DNA from: Ampullaceana balthica
Taxonomy: Eukaryota; Mollusca; Gastropoda; Lymnaeidae
NCBI GenBank assembly: GCA_944989445.1
Contig: CALYLW010000133.1
Span: 1,104,829-1,168,828 of the forward strand
Direction of reading: 5' to 3'
Length of the DNA: 64,000 nucleotides
The notes under the pieces are model-generated. The model did not search any database. It had not been told where the DNA came from and was given only the letters and a program-made list of their open reading frames with translations. This document shows positions 12,739 to 23,773 of this stretch, one piece after another (position 1 is the first letter of the stretch; every line of letters starts with the position of its first letter). A program made the position numbers and the translations under genes.

Positions 12739-13336
12739 AATGGCTTCCAGGCGCATCCCATACCTTGTTTGGTCTGTCTCATGGCTTCCAGGCGCATCCC
12801 ATACCTTGTTTGGTCTGTCTCATGGCTTCCAGGCTCATCCCATACCTTGTTTGGTCTGTCTCATGGCTTCCAGGCGCATCCCATACCTTGTTTGGTCTGT
12901 CTCATGGCTTCCAGGCGCATCCCATACCTTGTTTGGTCTGTCTCATGGCTTCCAGGCGCATCCCATAATCCCTTGTTTGGTCTGTCTCATGGCTTCCAGG
13001 CGCATCCCATAATCCCTTGTTTGGTCTGTCTCATGGCTTCCAGGCGCATCCCATAATCCCTTGTTTGGTCTGTCTCATGGCTTCCAGGCGCATCCCATAA
13101 TCCCTTGTTTGGTCTCTCTCATGGCTTCCAGGCGCATCCCATAATCCCTTGTTTGGTCTGTCTCATGGCTTCCAGGCGCATCCCATAATCCCTTGTTTGG
13201 TCTGTCTCATGGCTTCCAGGCGCATCCCAAAATCCCTTGTTTGGTCTGTCTCATGGCTTCCAGGCGCATCCCATACATTGTTTGGTCTGTCTCATGGCTT
13301 CCAGGCGCATCCCATAATCCCTTGTTTGGTCTGTCT
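12739..13336. repeat. 41/44-bp minisatellite array
   Basis: The unit contains TGGCTTCCAGGCGCATCCCA and TTGTTTGGTCTGTCTCA. The first six copies are 41 bp (CATACCTTG). From about 12967 most are 44 bp (CATAATCCCTTG), with one short copy reappearing near 13273. Two length classes sit in separate blocks. Open plus frames across it (for example FGLSHGFQAHP) are repeat by-products. Confidence 0.96.
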
Positions 13337-13598
13337 CCGTGTATTTTTGAAGAATCTGTTGGGGCTTCTTCTTTCGTTTCCTTCTTGGTTCCACGTCATA
13401 GATTGCTGGGCGATTGGTGAATTTTTCTGGGGTCTTATGAGCAGCGTGCACTCTCCGTTTCTATCTTTTCCTTGGAAGTCTTTAGCAAAGGGGCTCTTGG
13501 TGTGTCTTGGTGTGTCTTGTCCACTTAATCTGGTATATTTGGTTTTAGGCTGATTAGATTTCCTCAATTTGAAGGAGTTGCTTACGCCACAACCATTC

Positions 13599-13828
13599 TG
13601 ACGTCATATACACAGTGAGTATACAGAACTGGTCTCGGGGATATTTTCAAAACTGTCAGCTTGAACTCGCTCACTAAAAGGACATTAACTGTGTACAAAT
13701 AACTGTGGTTAAGTGCGCATTTCCCTGACGCCAATGTGTACACGCCCTCCTTGGTTTCCTCGGGGTCTCTAACCCCGAAATGATGACGTCAAACGACAAA
13801 CGTTTGCCGGCGAGCAGATGACGACAAC
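13599..13828 (+). promoter_or_regulatory. TATA-less promoter region with CRE sites
   Basis: Two perfect CRE palindromes TGACGTCA lie upstream of the ATG at 13829, at 13599-13606 and 13784-13791. A third is inside the first exon at 13930-13937. No TATA box is visible at a useful distance. CREs bind CREB/ATF factors (established), so cAMP-responsive transcription of the downstream exon is a reasonable inference. The start site is not determined; the second CRE lies only 37 bp before the ATG. Confidence 0.55.
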
Positions 13829-13946
13829 ATGGATATCTTTAAAAGCGTCAAGATGGAGGCTGCCAGGGGCGGCTACTCCAAGGTTCCGCTGGTCGAAAGT
13901 GACCTCGAAGGCTTCAACTACGGACGGTCTGACGTCATCGACGTAG
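13818..13946 (+). promoter_or_regulatory. Overlapping upstream ORF
   Basis: An ATG 11 bases before the main start opens a 42-codon frame in a different phase. It ends at TAG 13944-13946, well inside the main coding exon. If transcription starts upstream of 13818, ribosomes using this ATG could not re-initiate at the main ATG. The main frame has a second in-frame ATG at codon 9 that leaky scanning could also reach. It is visible in sequence; its effect is inferred. Confidence 0.45.
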
Positions 13947-14072
13947 AGGGAGATAGGGTGGAGGAGGAGGAGGAGGAGGAGAACGATGATAGTGACGACG
14001 AGGATGGCAGCTACGACAGCGATGAAGAGGCGCTGTTTGAGCGTGGTGTCCGCACAGAAGGGAAGCTATCAG
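13829..14072 (+). CDS. First coding exon of an unidentified protein (isoform A)
   Basis: ATG-led exon of 81 codons plus one base, ending at CAG|GTAATT (intron from 14073, phase 1). Without splicing, the frame would stop at 14113. The N-terminus (MDIFKSVKMEAARGGYSKVP) is followed by a run of seven Glu and a Glu/Asp/Ser-rich stretch at residues 38-68. This is typical of a disordered cytosolic N-terminus and has possible casein-kinase-2 type sites. There is no signal peptide and no membrane segment. Codon use and GC content are clearly higher than in the flanking AT-rich sequence, as expected for a real exon. Three CRE octamers lie in or just before it. A similar phase-1 exon at 36429-36585 may be its alternative first exon. 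The downstream exons are not in the window as far as I can see. Family unknown. Confidence 0.65.
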
Positions 14073-15066
14073 GTAATTTGTCTGACTACGCTAAGATGAA
14101 CGTATTTATATAGTTACATCCCTTTACTGGATATTTGCAAAGGTAGACTGTTTCTGATTCTGAATTATTGAGATACTGAAAATTTGACACTCTACTCACA
14201 ATGGGAAATTTATGTTATAGCTTATTAATGAAAAATAACTGCTACCTTAAGTAAATAAATTGGTTCGATGCCCTCTAAATTCAGCATCAAAAGACATGGC
14301 ATGGTAATTTATATGTGAGATCATTTTTAAAAATGTGTAGTAAATTCAATACAGCTCCATCTTGTTTTATCTCTCCCTCTCCCTCCCTAATGCATTGCCT
14401 ATCTCACTCCCTCCCTCCCTTTACTCGGGCTAGAAAAAAGTCCCATCTAGACTGCTTCCCCTTATTTTGGTTGTCGTCACCATCAAGCAATGTTATGTTA
14501 TCTCCCTTTCTTTGCTACACCGCCATTTTTATACCGCGGAGTAATCGCCCTTGCTTTCCCTGGCAGTCTGGGTCCAATCGATTTTTTGTTCCCTTCAGTG
14601 CAGACCGCCTTACTTAGTTAAAATCACTGGTCAGAAGAAGAATATTACAGAAACGCCAAAATAACTGGCTACAAGAAGAATATTACAGAAACGTCTAACT
14701 TCACATGTAAGAGGATATCGGGGACGCCCGACATCATGAGAAGAGAAGGTATAAATGTCAGAGAAACTGATAATCTATTTCTGTACAAGACAAGGAGTCC
14801 ATCAGCAAAGGCGATTTGTTGTGAATATGTCACTCAAGGGTCCATAACTTGTTGATTGTTGTCACACGTTGGTACACGTGATCACGTGATGGTGTAGCAA
14901 AAATTCATGGGCGCAGCAAATGATTTAATTAAATTGGTTCAAATATATTATTGGTTACATTATTGGCATTATTCCACTGGTACACTGCAAATGACAGTGT
15001 AAAAAAATTACATTGATAAAAATGATGGTGTAATAAAAATATTAGATCGGTACAAATGATATTAAA
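14073..15066 (+). other. Putative intron start and unique sequence
   Basis: Follows the GT donor at 14073. It contains pyrimidine-rich patches near 14370-14425 and a 20-base direct repeat (AGAAGAATATTACAGAAACG near 14635 and 14675). No second exon is evident. Confidence 0.45.
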
Positions 15067-15519
15067 CAAAAATATTGCTATTACAAATGCTGCTATCACA
15101 AAAATATTGCTTTTACAAATGCTGATATCACTAAAATATTGCTGTTACAAATGCTGATATCACTAAAATATTGCTGTTACAAATGCTGATATCACTAAAA
15201 TATTGCTGTTACAAATGCTGATATCACAAAAATATTGCTGTTACAAATGCTGATATCACAACAATATTGCTGCTACAAATGCTGATATCACAAAAATATT
15301 GCTGTTACAAATGCTGATATCACAAAAATATTGCTGTTACAAATGCTGATATCACAAAAATATTGCTGTTACAAATGCTGATATCACAAAAATATTGCTG
15401 TTACAAATGCTGATATCACTAAAATATTGCTGTTACAAATGCTGATATCACTAAAATATTGCTGTTACAAATGCTGATATCACTAAAATATTGCTGTTAC
15501 AAATGCTGATATCACAAAC
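15067..15519. repeat. 32-bp minisatellite array
   Basis: About 14 copies of a 32-bp unit containing TTGCTGTTACAAATGCTGAT then ATCACTAAAATA. Copies alternate between CACTAAAATA and CACAAAAATA in blocks. The left flank (14960-15066) holds diverged relatives, such as TAATAAAAATATTAGATC, and looks like the seed sequence. Confidence 0.95.
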
Positions 15520-15740
15520 ATATTTCGTCGCTGCAATTGTTGGTGTAACACAAACATGAAATTGATAAAAGTGACTATGTCTCTAAAATATTGCATTGAT
15601 GCATATGATATGTGGCAAAACTATTACAAGACTGACAAGTATCTCTTCTTTTCATTGGTGTCTCAAGAACGCGCCTGTCTTTGTTTCCAAAACTCAACTA
15701 AACATTCCGCATTACCTTGTTTTATTGTTTTGTGACTGAA

Positions 15741-15764
15741 CCACCCCACCCCACCCCACCCCAC
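15741..15764 (-). other. (CCCCA)n tract, G4/i-motif candidate
   Basis: Five consecutive CCACC/CCCCA repeats. On the minus strand this gives GGGGT runs able to form a G-quadruplex, on the plus strand an i-motif. Short, with no gene context. Confidence 0.6.
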
Positions 15765-15987
15765 TTAAAACATGCGGGGTTTACAGTGGAATAATCAAAT
15801 ACCCATCCACAAGGTTACCATCGATACTATGGACATATCGACCCCGAGCCAGTAGAATACCCCAACCCCCTCCACCGATACTAGAGAGTAATCGATTCCA
15901 TCTAGTCGACTGTTATCCTTGCATTTTGATCTGGATTTGATGTACTGTCTCTCGATACATGAATATATGTATTCAACCGTCGACTGA
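15765..15987. other. Unique spacer
   Basis: Single-copy sequence leading into the large 29-bp array. Contains several ATCGAT-type motifs but nothing assignable. Confidence 0.5.
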
Positions 15988-18900
15988 TTGGAACTCTACT
16001 TTAATTGGATGGGCTGTTGGAACTCTACTTTAATTGGATGGGCTGTTGGAACTCTACTTTAATTGGATGGGCTGTTGGAACTCTACTTTAATTGGATGGG
16101 CTGTTGGAACTCTACTTTAATTGGATGGGCTGTTGGAACTCTACTTTAATTGGATGGGCTGTTGGAACTCTACTTTAATTGGATGGGCTGTTGGAACTCT
16201 ACTTTAATTGGATGGGCTGTTGGAACTCTACTTTAATTGGATGGGCTGTTGGAACTCTACTTTAATTGGATGGGCTGTTGGAACTCTACTTTAATTGGAT
16301 GGGCTGTTGGAACTCTACTTTAATGGGATGGGCTGTTGGAACTCTACTTTAATTGGATGGGCTGTTGGAACTCTACTTTAATTGGATGGGCTGTTGGAAC
16401 TCTACTTTAATTGGATGGGCTGTTGGAACTCTACTTTAATTGGATGGGCTGTTGGAACTCTACTTTAATTGGATGGGCTGTTGGAACTCTACTTTAATTG
16501 GATGGGCTGTTGGAACTCTACTTTAATTGGATGGGCTGTTGGAACTCTACTTTAATTGGATGGGCTGTTGGAACTCTACTTTAATTGGATGGGCTGTTGG
16601 AACTCTACTTTAATTGGATGGGCTGTTGGAACTCTACTTTAATTGGATGGGCTGTTGGAACTCTACTTTAATTGGATGGGCTGTTGGAACTCTACTTTAA
16701 TTGGATGGGCTGTTGGAACTCTACTTTAATTGGATGGGCTGTTGGAACTCTACTTTAATTGGATGGGCTGTTGGAACTCTACTTTAATTGGATGGGCTGT
16801 TGGAACTCTACTTTAATGGGATGGGCTGTTGGAACTCTACTTTAATTGGATGGGCTTTTGGAATTCTACTTTAATTGGATGGGCTGTTGGAACTCTACTT
16901 TAATTGGATGGGCTGTTGGAACTCTACTTTAATTGGATGGGCTGTTGGAACTCTACTTTAATTGGATGGGCTGTTGGAACTCTACTTTAATTGGATGGGC
17001 TGTTGGAACTCTACTTTAATTGGATGGGCTGTTGGAACTCTACTTTAATTGGATGGGCTGTTGGAACTCTACTTTAATTGGATGGGCTGTTGGAACTCTA
17101 CTTTAATTGGATGGGCTGTTGGAACTCTACTTTAATTGGATGGGCTGTTGGAACTCTACTTTAATTGGATGGGCTTTTGGAACTCTACTTTAATTGGATG
17201 GGCTGTTGGAACTCTACTTTAATTGGATGGACAGTTGGAACTCTACTTTAATTGGATGGGCTGTTGGAACTCTACTTTAATTGGATGGGCTTTTGGAACT
17301 CTACTTTAATTGGATGGGCTGTTGGAACTCTACTTTAATTGGATGGACAGTTGGAACTCTACTTTAATTGGATGGGCTGTTGGAACTCTACTTTAATTGG
17401 ATGGGCTGTTGGAACTCTACTTTAATTGGATGGGCTGTTGGAACTCTACTTTAATTGGATGGGCTGTTGGAACTCTACTTTAATTGGATGGGTTGTTGGA
17501 ACTCTACTTTAATTGGATGGGCTGTTGGAACTCTACTTTAATTGGATGGGCTGTTGGAACTCTACTTTAATTGGATGGGCTGTTGGAACTCTACTTTAAT
17601 TGGATGGGCTGTTGGAACTCTACTTTAATGGGATGGGCTGTTGGAACTCTACTTTAATTGGATGGGCTGTTGGAACTCTACTTTAATTGGATGGGCTGTT
17701 GGAACTCTACTTTAATTGGATGGGCTGTTGGAACTCTACTTTAATTGGATGGGCTGTTGGAACTCTACTTTAATTGGATGGGCTGTTGGAACTCTACTTT
17801 AATTGGATGGGCTGTTGGAACTCTACTTTAATTGGATGGGCTGTTGGAACTCTACTTTAATTGGATGGGCTGTTGGAACTCTACTTTAATTGGATGGGCT
17901 GTTGGAACTCTACTTTAATTGGATGGGCTGTTGGAACTCTACTTTAATTGGATGGGCTGTTGGAACTCTACTTTAATTGGATGGGCTGTTGGAACTCTAC
18001 TTTAATTGGATGGGCTGTTGGAACTCTACTTTAATGGATGGGCTGTTGGAACTCTACTTTAATTGGATGGGCTGTTGGAACTCTACTTTAATTGGATGGG
18101 CTGTTGTAACTCTACTTTAATTGGATGGGCTGTTGGAACTCTACTTTAATTGGATGGGCTGTTGGAACTCTACTTTAATTGGATGGGCTGTTGGAACTCT
18201 ACTTTAATTGGATGGGCTGTTTGAACTCTACTTTAATTGGATGGGCTGTTGGAACTCTACTTTAATTGGATGGGCTGTTGGAACTCTACTTTAATTGGAT
18301 GGGTTGTTGGAACTCTACTTTAATTGGATGGGCTGTTGGAACTCTACTTTAATTGGATGGGCTGTTGGAACTCTACTTTAATTGGATGGGCTGTTGGAAC
18401 TCTACTTTAATTGGATGGGCTGTTGGAACTCAACTTTAATGGGATGGGCTGTTGGAACTCTACTTTAATTGGATGGGCTGTTGGAACTCTACTTTAATTG
18501 GATGGGCTGTTGGAACTCTACTTTAATTGGATGGGCTGTTGGAACTCTACTTTAATTGGATGGGCTGTTGGAACTCTACTTTAATTGGATGGGCTGTTGG
18601 AACTCTACTTTAATTGGATGGGCTGTTGGAACTCTACTTTAATGGATGGGCTGTTGGAACTCTACTTTAATTGGATGGGCTGTTGGAACTCTACTTTAAT
18701 TGGATGGGCTGTTGTAACTCTACTTTAATTGGATGGGCTGTTGGAACTCTACTTTAATTGGATGGGCTGTTGGAACTCTACTTTAATTGGATGGGCTGTT
18801 GGAACTCTACTTTAATTGGATGGGCTGTTTGAACTCTACTTTAATTGGATGGGCTGTTGGAACTCTACTTTAATTGGATGGGCTGTTGGAACTCTACTTT

Positions 18901-19453
18901 AATTGGATGGGCTGTTGGAACTCTACTTTAATTGGATGGGCTGTTGGAACTCTACTTTAATTGGATGGGCTGTTGGAACTCTACTTTAATTGGATGGGCT
19001 GTTGGAACTCTACTTTAATTGGATGGGCTGTTGGAACTCTACTTTAATTGGATGGGCTGTTGGAACTCTACTTTAATTGGATGGGCTTTTGGAACTCTAC
19101 TTTAATTGGATGGGCTGTTGGAACTCTACTTTAATTGGATGGACAGTTGGAACTCTACTTTAATTGGATGGGCTGTTAGAACTCTACTTTAATTGGATGG
19201 GCTTTTGGAACTCTACTTTAATTGGATGGGCTGTTGGAACTCTACTTTAATTGGATGGACAGTTGGAACTCTACTTTAATTGGATGGGCTGTTGGAACTC
19301 TACTTTAATTGGATGGACAGTTGGAACTCTACTTTAATTGGATGGGCTGTTGGAACTCTACTTTAATTGGATGGACAGTTGGAACTCTACTTTAATTGGA
19401 TGGGCTGTTGGAACTCTACTTTAATTGGATGGACAGTTGGAACTCTACTTTAT
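15988..19453. repeat. Large 29-bp satellite array with 608-bp higher-order repeat
   Basis: About 119 copies of a 29-bp unit containing GGATGGGCTGTTGGAACTCT and ACTTTAATT. Marker variants recur at a fixed spacing: a 1-bp deletion TTAATGGATG (18031, 18639), GTTGTAAC (18103, 18711) and CTGTTTGAAC (18218, 18826), all 608 bp apart (21 units minus 1 bp). A second variant pair (GGCTTTTGG, GGACAGTTGG) clusters at 17170-17350 and again at 19085-19450, where the array ends. The two ends of the right half thus share markers, as expected from unequal exchange. Confidence 0.98.
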
Positions 19454-20514
19454 GCAAGGCGCGGGGAGCGTGTTTGGGAGAAAAATAGTGGTTTTTTTTC
19501 AAAACAAAGTGTAACTTAAACAATAAATTGAAATAAAGAGTTTTTAAAACTAAAATTTCGAGGGAGATTAAAAAAAAAGAAAGAAAGATGTTTGAAGAGT
19601 GATAGCCAATACATTTGTTATACATTAACACACACACATATAATCACACACACACAGACACAGACACAAACTATAAATTAATACAATGTTTTATTTATTT
19701 ATCATAATTTGTTGCTCATCATAACCATTAAATATTAAAATTTAATTTGAAATATCTGAAAAGCAAGACTAGACTAAACCATGGATAAATGCAATAATCT
19801 TCTGTATACCAACAGCGTCTTTTATAGATCAGCTGCGACATAATTCTTGCCCTGCCACACCAACACATGTATATTGAAATATACTATAAATAAATAAATA
19901 AATATATAAGCAAGTTGATTTATTTAACCATTTAGTGCCTGCAAGGGTAGCATCCGTAATGGTTTCACTCGAATGGTTACAGAAACAAAAATGAGGGCGC
20001 CCCGGGACACACAGTCTAACAAGCTGTAGCAGCGTGGTGACCCCCCCCCCAACCCAAAATAAAAATAAACAAACTATAAAAATAAATTTAAAAAAAATAA
20101 ATATGAAAAAATATATTTAAAAAAATAAACAACAAAAAACACACACATAATTGAGGTTTACTGAACATTTACAATTCTTTAAAATGAACAATTATTGTTG
20201 GTCCTATGTGGATGGGACGTCAAAAACCATGGAACAGTCAAGTAAAATTAGGTTGAAATCCAACAGACGTTGACGCCGCTCACCTTCTGTTTATTGACCC
20301 GGTTGATAGAAACATTTGTAACACTCGTACAATTCCTGATTTCCCACAAGAGTTTTGTGGAATATATTGGTGTCTGAGGTCGTCGTCTGAAGATGTTACC
20401 GTTCAGCGTCAAGTTAAAACCTCAGTTTTTATTAACAGGCAGTGATCCAGCGAGATGAAAGTCAGCATGGACATTTGTAAACATAATTTGGGAATTGTAG
20501 ATAGGGTAGAGGGG
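19454..20514. other. AT-rich unique sequence
   Basis: Low-complexity AT-rich DNA with CA-rich and poly-A patches and a run of ten C near 20041. A LINE tail at 19735-19835 is listed separately. No gene. Confidence 0.6.
19735..19835 (+). mobile_element. LINE 3' tail fragment (same family as 57043-57535)
   Basis: Shares GCAATAATCTTCTGTATA and AGCGTCT, plus the preceding ACTAAACC...CCAT.GATAA pattern, with the 3' untranslated end of the LINE fragment at 57446-57510. The bases just upstream read as a Phe-Lys-rich tail like the end of its reverse transcriptase. It is a short 3' remnant. Confidence 0.6.
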
Positions 20515-20635
20515 CAATGTTCCCTATAAGGTTCGTTGGCGCGTGTGTAAAACAACAAACTCGTGTGCAAACATATGTTATATTATCCTTTTCAAAATTT
20601 GCTGCGCCTTAATTCTAAGCTTAAAGGGAACATTA
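20515..20635. mobile_element. hAT-type MITE, 121 bp
   Basis: Terminal inverted repeats CAATGTTCCCTATAAG on the left and the complement of TAATGTTCCCTTTAAG on the right. They are flanked by an imperfect 8-bp target duplication: TAGAGGGG at 20507-20514 and TAGAGAGG at 20636-20643. hAT transposases create 8-bp duplications (established). Too short to code for anything. Confidence 0.8.
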
Positions 20636-20716
20636 TAGAGAGGGTGCTTTTGGCATTGGCGTAGCATGGGTTAAAGGGGAACACGAGATATGGGAGGGGG
20701 CATGATCCCCCCCCAC

Positions 20717-20897
20717 CAATGTTCCCTCTAAGTTTCATTGGTCCGTGTGCGACGTAAATAAATTTTAAAAAACTCGTATAAAAAGTTACACAACATCCAT
20801 TTTGTGTGCAATATTTAACCAAATTTGCTGCGCGTTAATTCTAAGCTGGTGTGTGGCGTCGGTAGAATTTCTGCGCGGCCGCGCAGCTTAAAGACCC
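20717..20897. mobile_element. Related hAT MITE, right end decayed
   Basis: Starts with the same terminus (CAATGTTCCCTCTAAG) as the element at 20515 and shares the internal stretch TTGCTGCGC.TTAATTCTAAG. The right terminus (CAGCTTAAAG then ACCCCATG) no longer matches the inverted repeat. It is older or a different subfamily; no target duplication is identifiable. Confidence 0.65.
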
Positions 20898-21312
20898 CAT
20901 GCCCCTCTAATTTTCACGCTGTAAATAGACCCCCCTGCCACAATTTTGTATGTCAATGCTAGGAACAATCTTCACACGTCTTTCACCTCGCCAGTGATCG
21001 CCCGCCCCTACACAGGCATATGAAGTGTATTTGACAGCTTTTCTCTCTGAGATGTTTACGGGCCTGGCCGTGTGCGGGAGAGAACACGTTTGATTGATCA
21101 CTTTAATAACACAACGTTCTGGCATCGGAGTGGAGGGTTCACTCCCCTGGAGGGTCCCTCTGAGATTTCTGGAGTTAAAATTCCAACCTGGTCATGCCAA
21201 CAATCAAAGGGGAAGCCAGACTCCTTTCTCCGTTCCCCGTCTCTTTTTATTGATTCTCTTCAGGCTGGGATCTGGTTATCAAGTCGTGGTGTGGTGTTGT
21301 GTGGTTTGAAAA
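20898..21312. other. Unique sequence, moderately GC-rich
   Basis: Single-copy region with several overlapping short open frames on both strands (for example 21072-21347). None has splice support or a recognisable protein. Confidence 0.5.
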
Positions 21313-21797
21313 GAAAAGTGTGTGGAACATGGATTCTGAATAGCTGAGATCTATCTCTATGTCGAGTGTGTGGAACATGGGTTCTGAATAGCTGAGATCT
21401 ATCTCTATGTCGAGTGTGTGGAACATGGGTTCTGAATAGCTGAGATCTATCTCTATGTCGAGTGTGTGGAACATGGGTTCTGAATAGCTGAGATCTATCT
21501 CTATGTCGAGTGTGTGGAACATGGGTTCTGAATAGCTGAGATCTATCTCTATGTCGAGTGTGTGGAACATGGGTTCTGAATAGCTGAGATCTATCTCTAT
21601 GTCGAGTGTGTGGAACATGGGTTCTGTATAGCTGAGATCTATCTCTATGTCGAGTGTGTGGAACATGGGTTCTGAATAGCTGAGATCTATCTCTATGTCG
21701 AGTGTGTGGAACATGGGTTCTGAATAGCTGAGATCTATCTCTATGTCGAGTGTGTGGAACATGGGTTCTGTATAGCTGAGATCTATCTCTATGTCGA
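21313..21797. repeat. 48-bp minisatellite array
   Basis: Ten nearly identical copies of a 48-bp unit containing TGTGTGGAACATGGGTTCTG and ATCTATCTCTATGTCGAG. On the minus strand this gives a 206-codon frame (21867 to 21247) of 16-residue repeats, LDIEIDLSYSEPMFHT. It begins with GTG, has an upstream in-frame stop and no ATG in the unique leader. A second minus frame of the unit is also open. Variation is only GAATAG/GTATAG. Confidence 0.96.
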
Positions 21798-22547
21798 GAT
21801 GCGGCTGTGTAGGTGATGACGGGGCTTCAGGAGAAAATACTTGACAAAAATGTCTGGATACTTTCACTTTCAGTGTTCAAACTTGTTGCTGACATAAATA
21901 TTTGTTAATAAAAACTATACTTGATGATTGCAGGTCTTAGTCGTTATAGATTATGTGGTTTAAATCTTACGTATACATTTTTTAAAGATATATTTTGGAT
22001 CTAATATATATCATACGTCATTTGAATCATTGGTTAAAAAATACAAATGACAGAAACACCAGTGAAATCCCAGAAATGAGCTATTTTTAGGAGTGAATTC
22101 GTTTCCGAGAACTCAGCCGGTTAACACCGTTAGTAGATAATGGCTGAAACTGGCCTCGTTTGATCAAATCTACAGATGGGCATTTACTGGATTAGATTAG
22201 ACATTCGCCCATGTTCAGATCATCGCCTTGTCCAGCGATGTCTCTTGTCCTCGCATGTGAAGAAAGGCAGCACTTACCAGGCGCTTCTAACCTGTTCGTG
22301 TCTGAAAAATTAGACGTTTTGTCGATCTGCTCATAAACTATTTTAGATGACCCATCAAATTACTTTTTTTTAAAATATTTTTTTCTATGCCTTCAAAAAT
22401 TGTCATCTATGCCTTCAAGTATCATCTATGCCTTTAATTACCTATGCTTTTTACTAGTATCATCTATGCCTTCATTTTCTCCAAATAGCCTCATTTATGG
22501 ATTTGTATGAAGATACTTATGATGTGTGATCGCATGAGTTGCTTTTT

Positions 22548-22548
<1 letters not shown>
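21798..22548. other. Unique AT-rich sequence
   Basis: Contains a loose run of ATCTATGCCTT motifs at 22384-22470 (four or five copies, diverged). Nothing else is recognised. Confidence 0.5.

Positions 22549-22641
<93 letters not shown>
22549..22641. repeat. (TA)n microsatellite
   Basis: Uninterrupted TA dinucleotides for about 93 bp. A further TA stretch at 23413-23434 is the other half of the same microsatellite, split by a transposon insertion. Confidence 0.97.
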
Positions 22642-22644
<3 letters not shown>

Positions 22645-23412
22645 GGATGCGGAAATTAACGATTAATTTCTCAATAAATCGTTACAAATTTAAACGATTA
22701 AATTATTTTTAACGATTAATCGACACATCACTTAAAAATTATTGGAGGTCAAAAAGTAAAAAAACAACAACTAATAAATAGCGGCCGATAAATAATAAAT
22801 TTCCTGACGATTACACGAACATTTGATTTTAAGCTATTGACTGACGGGAATGTTCAAAATGATGATAAAGTTTGCCTACCATGGCTCTAGCACTTCGCCT
22901 ACTTATCAAACGAAATGAAAAACGTATTAAGCTAAAGGCAGTAATGGAGTCTGACTCAGAGACAGAAAATGACGACTGCTCTTCTGATGAATTACTGCGT
23001 TACAAAATGGAGATGCAAGTTCCTGAATCCATTAACCGTCTACAATAGTGGAAACTTAATGAACACCGATATCCGATAATGTCATTCCTTGCCAAGACCG
23101 TTTGTGCATGCCAGTTACCTCAGTTCCATGTGAATGATTGTTCAGCTCGGCTGGTTATATTGTCAATTAGACCCGCTCATTACTTGAACCAAATAATGTC
23201 AACACACTTGTCTTTTTTGGGTAGTTGGTTAAAAGATGACATATAAAGGAGACATTCCAGCGTTATTTAGATTTTCAACAAGAACGTTTAATAAAGTGTT
23301 ACTTATGACATCATAAATTTTAATTTTTGGCTTTTATCGAAATTAACGATTAATTAATCGTTAATTTTTCAAAAGTTAACGATTAAATTTGAATTAATCG
23401 TTTACAGCCCTA
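22642..23412 (+). mobile_element. Internally deleted hAT element, 771 bp
   Basis: Inverted termini: TAGGGATGCGGAAATTAACG on the left, and on the right the complement of TAGGGCTGTAAACGATTAAT. Both ends are rich in ACGATTAAT sub-repeats. It splits a TA microsatellite and is flanked by ATATATAT on both sides, compatible with an 8-bp duplication, although in a TA repeat this is not proof. It carries a broken C-terminal transposase segment (22881-23246), so it is a deletion derivative of an autonomous hAT element. A second element with the same type of right end is at 57539-57950. Confidence 0.8.
22881..23246 (+). pseudogene. hAT transposase C-terminal remnant
   Basis: An ATG-led frame with one internal TAG at 23046-23048 and a final TAA at 23244. 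Directly after the stop it reads WKLNEHRYPIMSFLAK, which matches the W-K-x-N-E-x-R-Y-P-x-L-S-x-L-A-K signature at the start of the hAT C-terminal dimerisation domain (established family motif). Further downstream, LNQIMSTHLSFLGSWL resembles the end of the domain. The upstream acidic part (ESDSETENDDCSSDE) is the variable linker. The N-terminal BED finger and catalytic core are missing, and the central S-E-R motif is lost, so it cannot be active. Confidence 0.7.
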
Positions 23413-23773
23413 ATATATATATATATATATATATAAGTCGACGACCGTTTCCTATAATTGGGTTTATGATGAACTTCACGAAACGATGGTGCTAGAAAAA
23501 TACTTTTAACACAGGGTGTTGAAAGTAATAACAAAGATAATATATTTATTTGTTTAAGGCAAGGGTGTCCAAGCTTGTTTAGTAGGAACAATAATATGGG
23601 GCCCGATTAAAATAAGAAACATAAATGACATATTTTGATACTGAGTTACAGACTTTTCCATTATTTACATCAATGTTTTTAATTTGTAAGAGAAATATTG
23701 TGTATGGGCTGGAGGGTGGAGAGTACTGTTGCGATATTCGAGACTTTGTAAATATCTTATTCCATCATTAGAA

